Assembly (NCBI GenBank): GCA_964425695.1
Contig: CAYRNF010000003.1
Coordinates: forward strand, 62,001 to 126,000
Length of the DNA stretch: 64,000 nt
Source of the DNA: JAKPBU01 sp964425695
Lineage (GTDB): Bacteria > Pseudomonadota > Gammaproteobacteria > Xanthomonadales > Xanthomonadaceae
Direction of reading: 5' to 3'
The notes beneath the pieces are model-generated. The model was not told where the DNA came from, searched no databases, and was given only the letters and a program-made list of their open reading frames with translations. A program made the position numbers and the translations under genes. Below are positions 26,210 through 33,701 of this stretch, piece after piece; positions within the stretch are counted from its first letter, which is position 1; each line of letters opens with the position of its first letter.

Positions 26210-26632
26210 TCACGCGGCTTGGACTTCCAGCACCAGCCGCCTACCGACCGCATGAAGGGCTTGGGCGATGGTGTCGATCTTGGTCGCATGACCTAGATCG
26301 ACGATTCGGTTGACGGCCTGCGGGCTTGTTTCCAAGCGGCGGGCAAGTTCGGATGGAGTGACCTCTTGGCGGATCATCTCGTTCAGCAGCAGCACTTTCG
26401 CTGCCACGCTTGAGGGGAGGTCGATCAGCACCTCCCCACGCTTTGCCTCGGACGCTTCCGGAACTTCCCTTCGATCTTCGAAGTAGAACTCCATGGCCTC
26501 AGCCAAAGCATCAACGGCGTTCTCTATTGCTTCTTCCTTTGTCGAGCCTTGCGTGATTGCCTCAGGGATATCGCGGAACGTCACCACAAACCCAGAATCG
26601 TCCGCTCGAACTCTGGCTGGATAAGGCCTCAT
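26210..26632 (-). CDS. hicB: HicB antitoxin
   Basis: A 140-residue antitoxin of the HicAB system. The N-terminal half has the partially degraded RNase H fold typical of HicB (YPARVRADDSGFVVTFRDIP, then GSTKEEAIENAVDALAEAME). The C-terminal half carries an HTH (TPSELARRLETSPQAVNRIV) for operator binding. GAGGA sits well before the ATG at 26632; an ATG six bases upstream is also possible. It lies about 90 bases downstream of hicA. Confidence 0.9.
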   Translation of the reverse strand: MRPYPARVRADDSGFVVTFRDIPEAITQGSTKEEAIENAVDALAEAMEFYFEDRREVPEASEAKRGEVLIDLPSSVAAKVLLLNEMIRQEVTPSELARRLETSPQAVNRIVDLGHATKIDTIAQALHAVGRRLVLEVQAA

Positions 26633-26723
26633 GGTCATTCCTCATCATCATCTATGAAGCCGTGCCGCTTGCCGGCGGCTGGCTTAGGGGAGCTTTCTGG
26701 CTCTCCGCGAGCTATTGCCGCCC

Positions 26724-26909
26724 TCACTTTGAGGGCGGCTTACCGAGTCCTAATTGCTTGCAGATGGCCTTAGCGGTTCCATCGGATATCTCGTTATGAC
26801 GCGGGAGGGTTGATTGCTTTCCGTTGCAGTAGATCCGCTTGTGTTTGCCGCCTTCCCTGAATGTGGCCCCTTGGGCCGCCAACCACCGCTCAAACTTCTT
26901 TCTGTTCAT
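26724..26909 (-). CDS. hicA: HicA toxin (mRNA interferase)
   Basis: A 61-residue double-stranded RNA-binding-fold toxin. The key His is in GGKHKRIYCNG (His23), followed by LPRHNEISDGTAKAICKQLG, the usual C-terminal helix. GGGAGG lies upstream of the chosen ATG. hicA precedes hicB, the common order. Base composition is less GC-rich than around it, consistent with acquisition. It sits between the Q-like gene and the late promoter. Confidence 0.9.
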   Translation of the reverse strand: MNRKKFERWLAAQGATFREGGKHKRIYCNGKQSTLPRHNEISDGTAKAICKQLGLGKPPSK

Positions 26910-26941
26910 GCCCTCCCGGACTTCCTTCCGACGTTCTGGAT

Positions 26942-26969
26942 AGTTTACACGTTTTTGTGTATGTGTCAA
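26942..26969 (-). promoter_or_regulatory. Promoter and likely operator of hicAB
   Basis: Minus strand: TTGACA (26964-26969), 16-base spacer, TAAACT (26942-26947). An inverted repeat TACAC/GTGTA (26946-26961) overlaps the spacer and -10, fitting autorepression by the HicB HTH. Confidence 0.7.
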
Positions 26970-26988
26970 CTGCATTGAACAGAAATGT

Positions 26989-27438
26989 TTATGCTGCTGC
27001 CCGGGCCATTCCTACCAATTCGCCACGCACCTGCGCTACCCCGACCTCCACCATCGTCAGGTAGCGATTGACGTTCGGGAGGGCAGGCGACTTCGCCCCG
27101 GCCTCAGCGTTCGCTATTAGCAGCAAAGCGGTTTCGTAGCGCTCCACTTTGCGCCTTCCGTTTCCGCAGAAATAGGCTCGCAGTACACACCCGAGTCGAC
27201 GCTGCTCCCGGGCAATGTCGGAGATGATGAATTCGACCTGCAGCGCTTCCCGATCCACGTCCAGCGGCTTGAAGCCCTGTACCCGCCCGGGCATCTCGCC
27301 TTTGTGTTCGATCAGTACCTGCAGCATGTTCTTGGACTGGTGCCCGAGGTACTCGCAGTCACGGTCCAGCGCGAACACGCGGCCCCAGTGATCCAGCCTG
27401 CGGCGCACGTACAGCCCGAATGTATCGACTTCGCCCAC
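26989..27438 (-). CDS. Putative late antiterminator (Q-like)
   Basis: A 149-residue protein with GTG start (GGGGG upstream). It is helical, with a basic segment (CVLRAYFCGNGRRKVERYET) and a C-terminal helix, in the size range of Q-type antiterminators. It is the last gene of the leftward early operon and lies upstream of the putative late promoter, the position of Q. No diagnostic motif was recognised, so the call depends on context. Confidence 0.45.
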   Translation of the reverse strand: MGEVDTFGLYVRRRLDHWGRVFALDRDCEYLGHQSKNMLQVLIEHKGEMPGRVQGFKPLDVDREALQVEFIISDIAREQRRLGCVLRAYFCGNGRRKVERYETALLLIANAEAGAKSPALPNVNRYLTMVEVGVAQVRGELVGMARAAA

Positions 27439-27446
27439 TGCGCCCC

Positions 27447-27695
27447 CTATGCCGCGTCCTGGAACTGCTGAAGCACCGTGGGATCGAATTCGAATCCCAC
27501 GCCTTTGCCGTCGCGCTCGCACTGCGGGTGCTGGCGGTTGTCGCCGACGCGGCAGATGGCGCGGCCCCAGAACAGCGTGGACCGGTCGCGGTGCTGGCAC
27601 GCGATGCAGGTGCCGCGCTTGCGGATCTCGGCCTTGTACCGCTTGGCCTGGCGGATCTGCGCGGCGCGCTCGGGGCGCGTGAGGGTGTCGCTCAT
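27447..27695 (-). CDS. Small protein with a Cys cluster
   Basis: An 82-residue protein starting MSDTLTRPERAAQIRQAKRY. A C-x2-C pair (TCIACQHRD) and two later cysteines (AICRV, PQCERD) could bind zinc. ATGA overlap with the upstream gene. Phages often carry such small nin-region proteins among replication and recombination genes; the function is unknown. Confidence 0.6.
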   Translation of the reverse strand: MSDTLTRPERAAQIRQAKRYKAEIRKRGTCIACQHRDRSTLFWGRAICRVGDNRQHPQCERDGKGVGFEFDPTVLQQFQDAA

Positions 27696-27946
27696 GCCTT
27701 CGGGACCCACAGTGCGACAGGCGGATGAACCGTGCCGAAGATCGACAGATAAACGGGCTGCCCGGCCTGCAGCAGCGCCATTTCATCAGGCGTGGGAAAC
27801 CACGCCGACACCATCTGCGGCCCACCCTGCTCTGGCGATATGTCCACGATGGCCAGCGCACTGCAGTCCTGGTCTGGATTCGTCTCGTCCCATTTCGCCG
27901 GCTTGCCCAGCACGCGCGTTGCGCCTCTGATGCGTCCCATGATCAT
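27692..27946 (-). CDS. Small phage protein of unknown function
   Basis: An 84-residue protein starting MIMGRIRGATRVLGKPAKWD, beta-rich and without recognised motifs. Its start overlaps the RuvC-like gene stop and its end overlaps the next start, so it is translationally coupled inside the nin-like region. Confidence 0.6.
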   Translation of the reverse strand: MIMGRIRGATRVLGKPAKWDETNPDQDCSALAIVDISPEQGGPQMVSAWFPTPDEMALLQAGQPVYLSIFGTVHPPVALWVPKA

Positions 27947-28452
27947 GCCGCGCGCGCTCCCTGCATCTGCGTGTTCTCGTGCCACAGCGCCAGCAACAGC
28001 GCGTCTGCGCGGCCGTTGTCCTTCTTGCGGCGCAGCTGCGGCTCAGCGGTCGGGAAGCGCCGGATCGCCAGCAGGCGCGCTGCATCCTTTTCCGTGCCTA
28101 TCAGGCCCATGCTGCGCTTCCAGACCGCAGGGATCGCACGGCTGTACGGGATGCCCAGCGATTCCAGCGCGCCCTTGATTTTCCCCGCCGTCTCGCCGAA
28201 GCGGAATGCGCTGGTGCCGCCGTCCGCCGGGCGCGCGCCGACCTTCTCCACGCATGCGCTCACGTAGGCGCCCGGGTGTGCGCCACGCACTTCGCGCAGG
28301 AAAAACGCCAGCTGCTGCGCGTCCACCTCTCCCCAGTCGCCGACCTTGCGCGTCGGCATGTCGATGATGTGCCCGGGCTCGCCGTCCATCAGCGTGGCAA
28401 TGGCGCCGGTGAGGCCAGGGTCGATTCCGAATGTCAGGCGCAGGGCGCTCAT
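27943..28452 (-). CDS. RuvC-like Holliday junction resolvase
   Basis: A 169-residue RNase H-fold nuclease. Acidic residues expected for metal binding are Asp11 (FGIDPGLTGAIA), Glu69 (CVEKVGA) and Asp150 (GRADALLLAL). Phages use such enzymes to resolve branched DNA before packaging. It overlaps the cupin-like gene start by 4 bases. The start is fixed by the conserved strand at the N-terminus. Confidence 0.85.
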   Translation of the reverse strand: MSALRLTFGIDPGLTGAIATLMDGEPGHIIDMPTRKVGDWGEVDAQQLAFFLREVRGAHPGAYVSACVEKVGARPADGGTSAFRFGETAGKIKGALESLGIPYSRAIPAVWKRSMGLIGTEKDAARLLAIRRFPTAEPQLRRKKDNGRADALLLALWHENTQMQGARAA

Positions 28453-28949
28453 GCGCGCTCCGGATACATCGCAACGTATTCGCGCCAGGGCACCTTCTTT
28501 CCGTTGACCAGAAAGCCCCAATCGCCCATGTAGTCCCAGCAGATGAACATGGTCCACGCGCCGTGACTTTGCACGTAGCTGATGTGGTGGTATTCGCCGA
28601 ACAGGACTGGTGCCGTGTGCCCGACCCGGCGCACGTGCTCCACATTTCCGCGGCGCTCTACGTAGTGCCGACGCAGGATGATCGTCCGGGCATTCCATGG
28701 GTGGTCGTGCGGGTGCGCTGCGTTGTCAGGCCTCAGGATCTGGTGGATGCGGATCGAAGGGAGCCGGGGAAAGCGCTTGGGCACCTTGTCCGGAAAACCT
28801 ACCTCGCTGTAGCGATTGAACAGCCACCATCGATTCATGTACCCAGGAAGATGGAAGTACGGCGTCTCCGTTGCGCGCCCGATCAGGTAGTCCGCAAGCA
28901 GTCGCCGCGAGACGATGTACGCGAACAGACGCCACGCGATTTCCTTCAT
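28449..28949 (-). CDS. Cupin-like metal-binding phage protein
   Basis: A 166-residue protein. The HPHDHPWNARTIILRRHYVE segment has the His cluster and following strand of a cupin/double-stranded beta-helix fold, with YHHISYVQSHGAWTMF near the C-terminus as a second strand. It lies between the Ref-like nuclease and the RuvC-like gene. Substrate and role are unknown; a phage dioxygenase or epimerase-type enzyme is possible but not shown. Confidence 0.55.
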   Translation of the reverse strand: MKEIAWRLFAYIVSRRLLADYLIGRATETPYFHLPGYMNRWWLFNRYSEVGFPDKVPKRFPRLPSIRIHQILRPDNAAHPHDHPWNARTIILRRHYVERRGNVEHVRRVGHTAPVLFGEYHHISYVQSHGAWTMFICWDYMGDWGFLVNGKKVPWREYVAMYPERA

Positions 28950-29356
28950 GCTGCTTTCCCCTTCATCAGATTCAGAGTTTCGTCCTGCCAGCGCTGCCAG
29001 CCCTCGGTGCCGCGCGGGTATCCGGGCAGCACATCCGCAGTCCAGGCGCGGAAGTCGCGCGCGTGATGCTTGAAGCTGGGGCCGAACAGCGCGCGCATCG
29101 CGTCGCGGCTCATCCCGGGCAGCTGGTCGCCGTCGTGGTGCCACGCTCCCATCGCAACCACCGAGTCGTGACCCAGCTGCTTCTGCCCGTGCAGGTCGCC
29201 CAGGTTGCGGTGGTGGATCTGCGTCACGCCGCACTGGCGATCCGCAGGCTGCATGCCGCGCGCGATGCGGTACCGGCAGACCACGCACCCGAGCGCGCGC
29301 GCTGCGTCGTGGTAGCCCTGCTGGGCCTTGGTTGGATTTCCGATGGCTCGCTTCAC
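28946..29356 (-). CDS. Ref-like HNH nuclease (recombination enhancement function family)
   Basis: A 136-residue protein with GTG start overlapping the upstream stop. It contains C-x2-C (GCVVCRYRI), IHHRN, a later HH (GAWHHDG) and the C-terminal segment FGPSFKHHARDFRAWTADVL, the pattern of the phage P1 Ref RecA-dependent nuclease family. Ref cuts displaced strands in RecA filaments. It would act with the phage recombination enzymes. Confidence 0.75.
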   Translation of the reverse strand: MKRAIGNPTKAQQGYHDAARALGCVVCRYRIARGMQPADRQCGVTQIHHRNLGDLHGQKQLGHDSVVAMGAWHHDGDQLPGMSRDAMRALFGPSFKHHARDFRAWTADVLPGYPRGTEGWQRWQDETLNLMKGKAA

Positions 29357-29883
29357 GTGGAACTGTCTCCGTTGACCATCAGCCGGAACTCGGCGCGCAC
29401 GTCGTCCAGAAGCACGTGCGCGTACTTGTCCTCGATGTGCTGGGTGATGCCCTTGAACAGGCGCTCGAAGTCGCTCTCGTCCATCTCGTCGAAGGCCAGC
29501 GACTGCGGCACGTTGACCGGGACCTTGCCCAGCTGACCGAGATCGATCTCCATCGGCTCGCAGCAGACGCCCGACTCGCGCTGCAGGCGCTTGATCGCCT
29601 CGTGGCTGTCCAGGTCGCGGAAGTCCTCGACGTTGTCGACCATCAGCCCGCCGATTGCGTGCAGCAGGCGGTGGAACGCCGGATTGCGCGGGCGCTTGAT
29701 CTCGATGCGCAGCTCGTCGCCTACGCGGTAGCCGCGCTCCTTCATCAGCCGTCGGTCGATGGGGTGCGCGGCGAGGATGGCCAGCCGCTCTTCGCCGGTC
29801 TCCAGATCCGCCACGCGGCGCACCGTGGCGTAGACCGGCCGGCGTGCGCGCTTTGCCTTCTTTCGTTCGGCGAGGGTGCTCAT
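29353..29883 (-). CDS. DUF1367-family phage protein
   Basis: A 176-residue protein. The signature stretch RIEIKRPRNPAFHRLLHAIG and the VPQSLAFDEMDESDFERLFK motif are typical of DUF1367, found in the nin region of lambdoid phages. It follows dnaB (ATGA overlap) and precedes the Ref-like gene. The biochemical function is unknown. Confidence 0.8.
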   Translation of the reverse strand: MSTLAERKKAKRARRPVYATVRRVADLETGEERLAILAAHPIDRRLMKERGYRVGDELRIEIKRPRNPAFHRLLHAIGGLMVDNVEDFRDLDSHEAIKRLQRESGVCCEPMEIDLGQLGKVPVNVPQSLAFDEMDESDFERLFKGITQHIEDKYAHVLLDDVRAEFRLMVNGDSST

Positions 29884-31355
29884 CGGTCACTCCCCACAGC
29901 GGCTGCCTTTCCGCCCAGCGGAAGCTCGTCATCGTCAAAGCCGTCGCGGCTCGCTGTAGCCTTCTGCTTGCCATAACGGGGCGGCGCGCCGTGGTAGTCG
30001 CTGAAGTAGCTGCACTCCAAGTGATGGCGCAGGTAGACGGTGCCGGTAGGCCCGTTTCTCTGCTTGCCGATGATCATTTCCGCAATGCCAGGCGCGCTGC
30101 AGGCGTCCTTCGTGTAGTAGTCGTCGCGGTAGATCATCACCACCACGTCGGCGTCCTGCTCGATAGCGCCCGACTCGCGAAGGTCCGACATGACGGGGCG
30201 CTTGTCTGGCCGCGTCTCGACGCTTCGATTCAGCTGCGATAGCGCGATGACCGGGGCGTGCAGTTCCTTGGCCAGCAGCTTCAGCCCACGGCTGATCTTG
30301 GTGATCTCTTCGTAGCGCTTACCGTCACTGCCACTGCCGCTCATCAACTGGAGATAATCCACGACGATCAGGCCCAGACCACCGGGCACCTTGGCGTGCA
30401 TGCGGCACGCGCGGGCGCGCAGTGCCTCCATCGTCAGCGTGCCAGCGTCGTCGATTGCCAACGGCAGTTCGTAGAGCTCGCGCTGCGCCGCAGTGATCGC
30501 TGACCAGTCGGCGTCGGTAAGTGCACCGCGCTCTCTCATCCTGGCCATGTCCACTCGCGCGCGGCGCGCCGTCAGGCGAAGAGTCAGCTGCTTCGAGCTC
30601 ATCTCCATCGAGAAGACGGCGACGTTGCGACCCAGACTCGCTGCGTGGTCAGCCCACTCCATCCCGGCAACGGTCTTACCCATGCTCGGCCGCGCGGCCA
30701 ACACCATGAAGTCTTCGTTTTCCAGACCCGGCAGCTTTCGGCGCAGGTTCCCCCACGGCGGCGTGAGGCCTACATCGACGGTCCCCGCATCACGCGCCAC
30801 GATCTCGTCGAAGCATGCCCTGATCGAACTACGGACCATCCGCAGGCCGCCATCCATGGCGGTGCGATGAGCGATCTTCGACACCGCCGCGGTCGCATCA
30901 GCGAGGATCTCGGTGCTCTCGCGCCCCTCCGGCTGAAACCCGTCATTGACGATGCCGGTGCCGACCTCGATCAGCTCACGCAACACCGCCTTGTCCCGGA
31001 CGATGTCCGCATAGGCCTTGATGTTCGCGGCCGACGGTGTGGTGGTGGCGAGCATCACAAGGTATGACCCGCCAGCCACCTGCTCTCCCAAGCCCTGCGA
31101 CTCGAACCATTCGGCCAAGGTCACCGCGTCGTAGGGTTTCTCCTTCGCGGCAAGCTCCCCGATGGCGCGGTAGATCAGCTGGTGGTCTCGCCGGTAGAAG
31201 TCTTCGGCGACCAGCAGATCTGCGACTTGCACCAGCGAGTCGGGCGCGAGCATCAGCCCGCCCAGCACCGCCTGTTCGGCCTCGATGGATTGAGGTGGGA
31301 CGCGCAGCTGCTCGATCCTGCTGTCCTGACGAGCGGCGTGGTAGGCGCCGTCCAT
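29880..31355 (-). CDS. Replicative DNA helicase, DnaB family
   Basis: A 491-residue protein with an N-terminal DnaB domain (RVPPQSIEAEQAVLGGLMLA) and a RecA-like helicase domain. Walker A is ARPSMGKT (residues 221-228), and VFSMEMSSKQL and VVDYLQLM are the usual later motifs. Encoding its own DnaB means the phage need not recruit the host helicase with a P-type loader. The start overlaps the initiator gene stop (TGATG). Confidence 0.95.
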   Translation of the reverse strand: MDGAYHAARQDSRIEQLRVPPQSIEAEQAVLGGLMLAPDSLVQVADLLVAEDFYRRDHQLIYRAIGELAAKEKPYDAVTLAEWFESQGLGEQVAGGSYLVMLATTTPSAANIKAYADIVRDKAVLRELIEVGTGIVNDGFQPEGRESTEILADATAAVSKIAHRTAMDGGLRMVRSSIRACFDEIVARDAGTVDVGLTPPWGNLRRKLPGLENEDFMVLAARPSMGKTVAGMEWADHAASLGRNVAVFSMEMSSKQLTLRLTARRARVDMARMRERGALTDADWSAITAAQRELYELPLAIDDAGTLTMEALRARACRMHAKVPGGLGLIVVDYLQLMSGSGSDGKRYEEITKISRGLKLLAKELHAPVIALSQLNRSVETRPDKRPVMSDLRESGAIEQDADVVVMIYRDDYYTKDACSAPGIAEMIIGKQRNGPTGTVYLRHHLECSYFSDYHGAPPRYGKQKATASRDGFDDDELPLGGKAAAVGSDR

Positions 31356-32173
31356 CACGCTGCAGCCTCTTCGCTGGGCGGCCCGGGACGACGTGCCGCG
31401 GAGGCTTCCTGCTCACGCTTCAGGCCGACGCCGACCGTGGTCAGCGCTGCTTCCTCGCCTTCCTGCGGGAAGTACCAAGCCTTCGCCCAGTTGCCCCGCA
31501 CCGCGTCCCGGAAGTGCGCGCGCCAGCCAACGATCCCGGCCTGTTGCTTCCGCCCATCGCGGTGTTTCGCGGAGAACCATCGCCAAGCCAGCGCGATGAA
31601 CTCCAGCGGGATCTTCGCGTCCTCGGCGAACGTGAAGATCGGGTCGCCAGCCGGTATCGGCTTCTGTCCCTGGTCCCGGCAGGCGGTGACGAAGGTGGCG
31701 AACGTGATCCGTTCAGACTTCTTCCGAGGGGGTCGCCCTGCGTCAGCAGGGGGACTACAGGGGGTTTCTCTTTCCCTTCCCTTCCCTTCCCTTCCTCCCT
31801 GCGCGTGGGGCACGCGTGCCGACGCGTCAGCGACGCGTGGTTGACGCGTGGCCGACGCGTGGGGTTCTGGCAGAGTTGAGGCAGCCTCTCGGGGGTTAAG
31901 GTGCTGATGGGTGCCGAACTTCGGGATGTACGCCAACCCGTCGCCGTACAGCACGACGAGCCCTTGATCGATCAGTTCCTGCGACAACGCATCGGCGTCG
32001 CACTCGTCCGCTGGCAGGTAGCGGAGCTTGAAGGTCTTAGGCTTCCACAGCAGCCTCCCCTCTCGATCTGCCTCGCACCACAGTGCGATGTAGAGCAGCC
32101 GGGCCAGCGCGGACAGGCCCACGATGTCCTCGCTGGTGAAGAATTCCGGCTTGATGGTACGGATCCGGGCCAC
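31355..32173 (-). CDS. Phage replication initiator (O-like) with internal origin
   Basis: A 272-residue protein starting MARIRTIKPEFFTSEDIVGL, the N-terminal winged-helix signature of phage O/DnaT-like initiators. GTG start with GGAGG nine bases upstream. The central low-complexity region (about residues 100-150, Pro/Arg/Glu/Ala-rich) is encoded by a polypyrimidine tract and iterons, so the gene contains its own origin as lambda O does. The C-terminal part (about 155-250) would contact DnaB. Confidence 0.85.
   Translation of the reverse strand: MARIRTIKPEFFTSEDIVGLSALARLLYIALWCEADREGRLLWKPKTFKLRYLPADECDADALSQELIDQGLVVLYGDGLAYIPKFGTHQHLNPREAASTLPEPHASATRQPRVADASARVPHAQGGREGKGRERETPCSPPADAGRPPRKKSERITFATFVTACRDQGQKPIPAGDPIFTFAEDAKIPLEFIALAWRWFSAKHRDGRKQQAGIVGWRAHFRDAVRGNWAKAWYFPQEGEEAALTTVGVGLKREQEASAARRPGPPSEEAAA
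31765..31860. other. Putative replication origin: polypyrimidine tract plus ACGCGT iterons
   Basis: A 36-base uninterrupted pyrimidine run with CTTCC repeats (31765-31800) is followed by five ACGCGT copies at 31812, 31822, 31833, 31844 and 31855. The 10-11 bp spacing puts them on one DNA face. Position inside the initiator gene is that of lambda ori. Confidence 0.7.
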
Positions 32174-32224
32174 TACTGCCGGCCTCCGCTAAGATTCCTG
32201 CCCACCCGTGGACCAGGATCAGCC

Positions 32225-32416
32225 ATGACTAGCAAAACGCTCTCGCGCATCACTGAAGTCGCCGAGACCATCTCCAGCGAAGAGGTGAACGACTGGCTCA
32301 AGGAAGGGGCTGTCCTGCTGGCGGTGGCAAGCGTGCCGATCCATGAAGGCGCCGACAGCTTCGTTCGGACGAAGTACGTGGTGGGGTATCCCGGCAGGGA
32401 TCCGCTCGACGATTGA
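32225..32416 (+). CDS. Small protein opposite to the replication operon
   Basis: A 63-residue protein starting MTSKTLSRITEVAETISSEE. It is the only plus-strand gene in the gap between the initiator and the CII-like regulator genes. It looks like a compact alpha/beta protein. Function unknown. If expressed, it would be antisense to the leftward early message. Confidence 0.55.
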   Translation: MTSKTLSRITEVAETISSEEVNDWLKEGAVLLAVASVPIHEGADSFVRTKYVVGYPGRDPLDD

Positions 32417-32417
32417 T

Positions 32418-32591
32418 TCATGCGGCCTCCGGCAGCACGCGCTGCTGCTGGGCCTGCCGGCGCTTGTCGGCCTCGTACATCTCCCAGGCGCGCTGCTCGT
32501 CGTAAGCGACCTGCTCGGCAGGCGTAAGGCGGCCCTGCGCGAACATGGCGCGCTCGCGCTCCAGGATGTGCTGGCGCTCACCGCGGTTCAT
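32418..32591 (-). CDS. Small helical protein following the CII-like gene
   Basis: A 57-residue Glu/Arg/Gln-rich protein starting MNRGERQHILERERAMFAQG. Its start overlaps the regulator stop (ATGA), so it is co-translated. No family was recognised. Confidence 0.6.
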   Translation of the reverse strand: MNRGERQHILERERAMFAQGRLTPAEQVAYDEQRAWEMYEADKRRQAQQQRVLPEAA

Positions 32592-32929
32592 GCGCGCCCC
32601 GCTTCCGCCATCAGGCGGTTCAACTGGTCGACCAGGCTGGGGAGCGCAGCCAGAGCCTGCTGCTGGCGCGTGGTGGCGTCCTGCAGGTGACGGGCCGCCC
32701 AGTACAGCGCCGGCGTGGTGTCGCCGAACTCGCGCATGTAGCGCTCGATCAGGCCGGAGTCCAAGTTGCGTTCGCCGGACAGCATGGCCGACAGGTTTGA
32801 GGGCGCGACGTCCAGTGCGGCGGCTACCCGTCCCAGCCCACGCGCATAGACGCACGACGCGAAGCACTCGCGCTGGTCGCGGAAACGCTGGGCCAGGCCG
32901 GGTTCGAAGGTGAGGGAAAGCTGGTTCAT
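32588..32929 (-). CDS. HTH regulator heading the leftward early operon (CII-like)
   Basis: A 113-residue protein. The HTH region is GLGRVAAALDVAPSNLSAML, followed by SGERNLDSGLIERYMREFGD. Position as first gene of the replication operon, just across from the immunity region, matches CII in lambdoid phages. A tandem 10-bp repeat lies 20-40 bases upstream of its start. Whether it activates or represses is not known. Confidence 0.65.
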   Translation of the reverse strand: MNQLSLTFEPGLAQRFRDQRECFASCVYARGLGRVAAALDVAPSNLSAMLSGERNLDSGLIERYMREFGDTTPALYWAARHLQDATTRQQQALAALPSLVDQLNRLMAEAGRA

Positions 32930-32948
32930 GAGAACGCTTGATCCGGAT

Positions 32949-32968
32949 CGTTATCAGCCGTTATCAGC
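32949..32968. repeat. Tandem 10-bp repeat upstream of the CII-like gene
   Basis: Two exact copies of CGTTATCAGC in tandem. On the minus strand each contains TGATAA, so the block could hold a -10 element and two operator half-sites spaced one helical turn apart. Confidence 0.55.
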
Positions 32969-33091
32969 GGCGGACGAAAAGATGGCCGCGACCCCAGAAG
33001 GAGGCGCAGCCCGTGGATTCAGTGCAAGAAGGAGCCGGCCCAGGCGTAGGCTTGGGGGTGCGACTCACCCTCCCCTACACAGGAAACCGGC

Positions 33092-33409
33092 ATGAAGTTC
33101 TGGAAGAAGCTGACGGCCGAAGAGCGATCGGAGATCGCGGCAGTGATGAAGACCACCCAGCGAGTGCTGGGCTCGCACGAAGCACTTCGGATCGCGGTGC
33201 ACGCGCTCATCGAGAGCCATCCGGATCCGGCGCGCCTACGATTGGAGCTGTACCCGACCCTTGTGACTGGACTGGCGGCTGGCAAGGCCCACGGCCTGCA
33301 GCAGGAAGGCTTTCATGCGGAGGCGCAAGCGCTCGAAGCGACTCTTCAACGCGCGGCCAAGTCGCGAACAACGTCTCCCGCTCCAGGCGCAACAGACGCC
33401 TCTCCCTGA
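33092..33409 (+). CDS. Small helical protein of unknown function
   Basis: A 105-residue protein starting MKFWKKLTAEERSEIAAVMK with AGGAAA upstream. It is mainly helical with a low-complexity Ser/Pro/Ala tail. It lies between the CII-like gene and the Cro-like gene and converges with the latter. No family was recognised. Confidence 0.65.
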   Translation: MKFWKKLTAEERSEIAAVMKTTQRVLGSHEALRIAVHALIESHPDPARLRLELYPTLVTGLAAGKAHGLQQEGFHAEAQALEATLQRAAKSRTTSPAPGATDASP

Positions 33410-33435
33410 GCCACGCGAACGGGTTCCAGCCCACC

Positions 33436-33645
33436 TCAGGCCGCCTCTGCCTGGGGCTCGGAGTCGTTGGCAGGCGCGCGGTCGTGAGCCAGTTGGATCA
33501 GCGCGCGGCCTGTCTCCCAGTTCGGGACCATGTCGCCGCGCTTGATCTTGTTGATGGTCGACTGGCGCGTGCCGACGGCGTCGCCGATGGCGGCCTCGGT
33601 CATGCCACCAGCGAGCAGCTGGGCGATTGCTTCGGACGGAGTCAT
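33436..33645 (-). CDS. Small HTH repressor (Cro-like), probably leaderless mRNA
   Basis: A 69-residue protein starting MTPSEAIAQLLAGGMTEAAI with an HTH (GMTEAAIGDAVGTRQSTINK, then IKRGDMVP). The likely promoter (33653-33680) would start RNA at about the A of the ATG at 33645, so the message may be leaderless; ATGs at 33654 and 33669 lie upstream of that point. It is divergent from the larger HTH gene and shares its operators. Confidence 0.7.
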   Translation of the reverse strand: MTPSEAIAQLLAGGMTEAAIGDAVGTRQSTINKIKRGDMVPNWETGRALIQLAHDRAPANDSEPQAEAA

Positions 33646-33652
33646 GGGCGTC

Positions 33653-33692
33653 ATTATTCCCATAGGCATCCATTCGTCAATGCCTATGGGAA
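33653..33692. promoter_or_regulatory. Operator pair and divergent promoter of the immunity region
   Basis: Two 13-base arms, TTCCCATAGGCAT (33657-33669) and its exact complement (33680-33692), face each other across 10 bases. On the minus strand TTGACG (33675-33680) and AATAAT (33653-33658) form a promoter with 16-base spacing that overlaps the arms, so binding would block it. Confidence 0.7.
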
Positions 33693-33701
33693 TTGGACCC
33701 G

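Noticed and set aside
31765..31800. CTTCC repeats as a phase-variable tract
   Set aside because: It lies inside the initiator gene, where a length change would shift the frame of an essential protein; an origin role fits better.
33207..33434. Antisense frame resembling a small membrane-anchored protein
   Set aside because: It overlaps the better supported 33092 gene on the other strand, has a Pro/Gly-rich tail and no ribosome-binding site.
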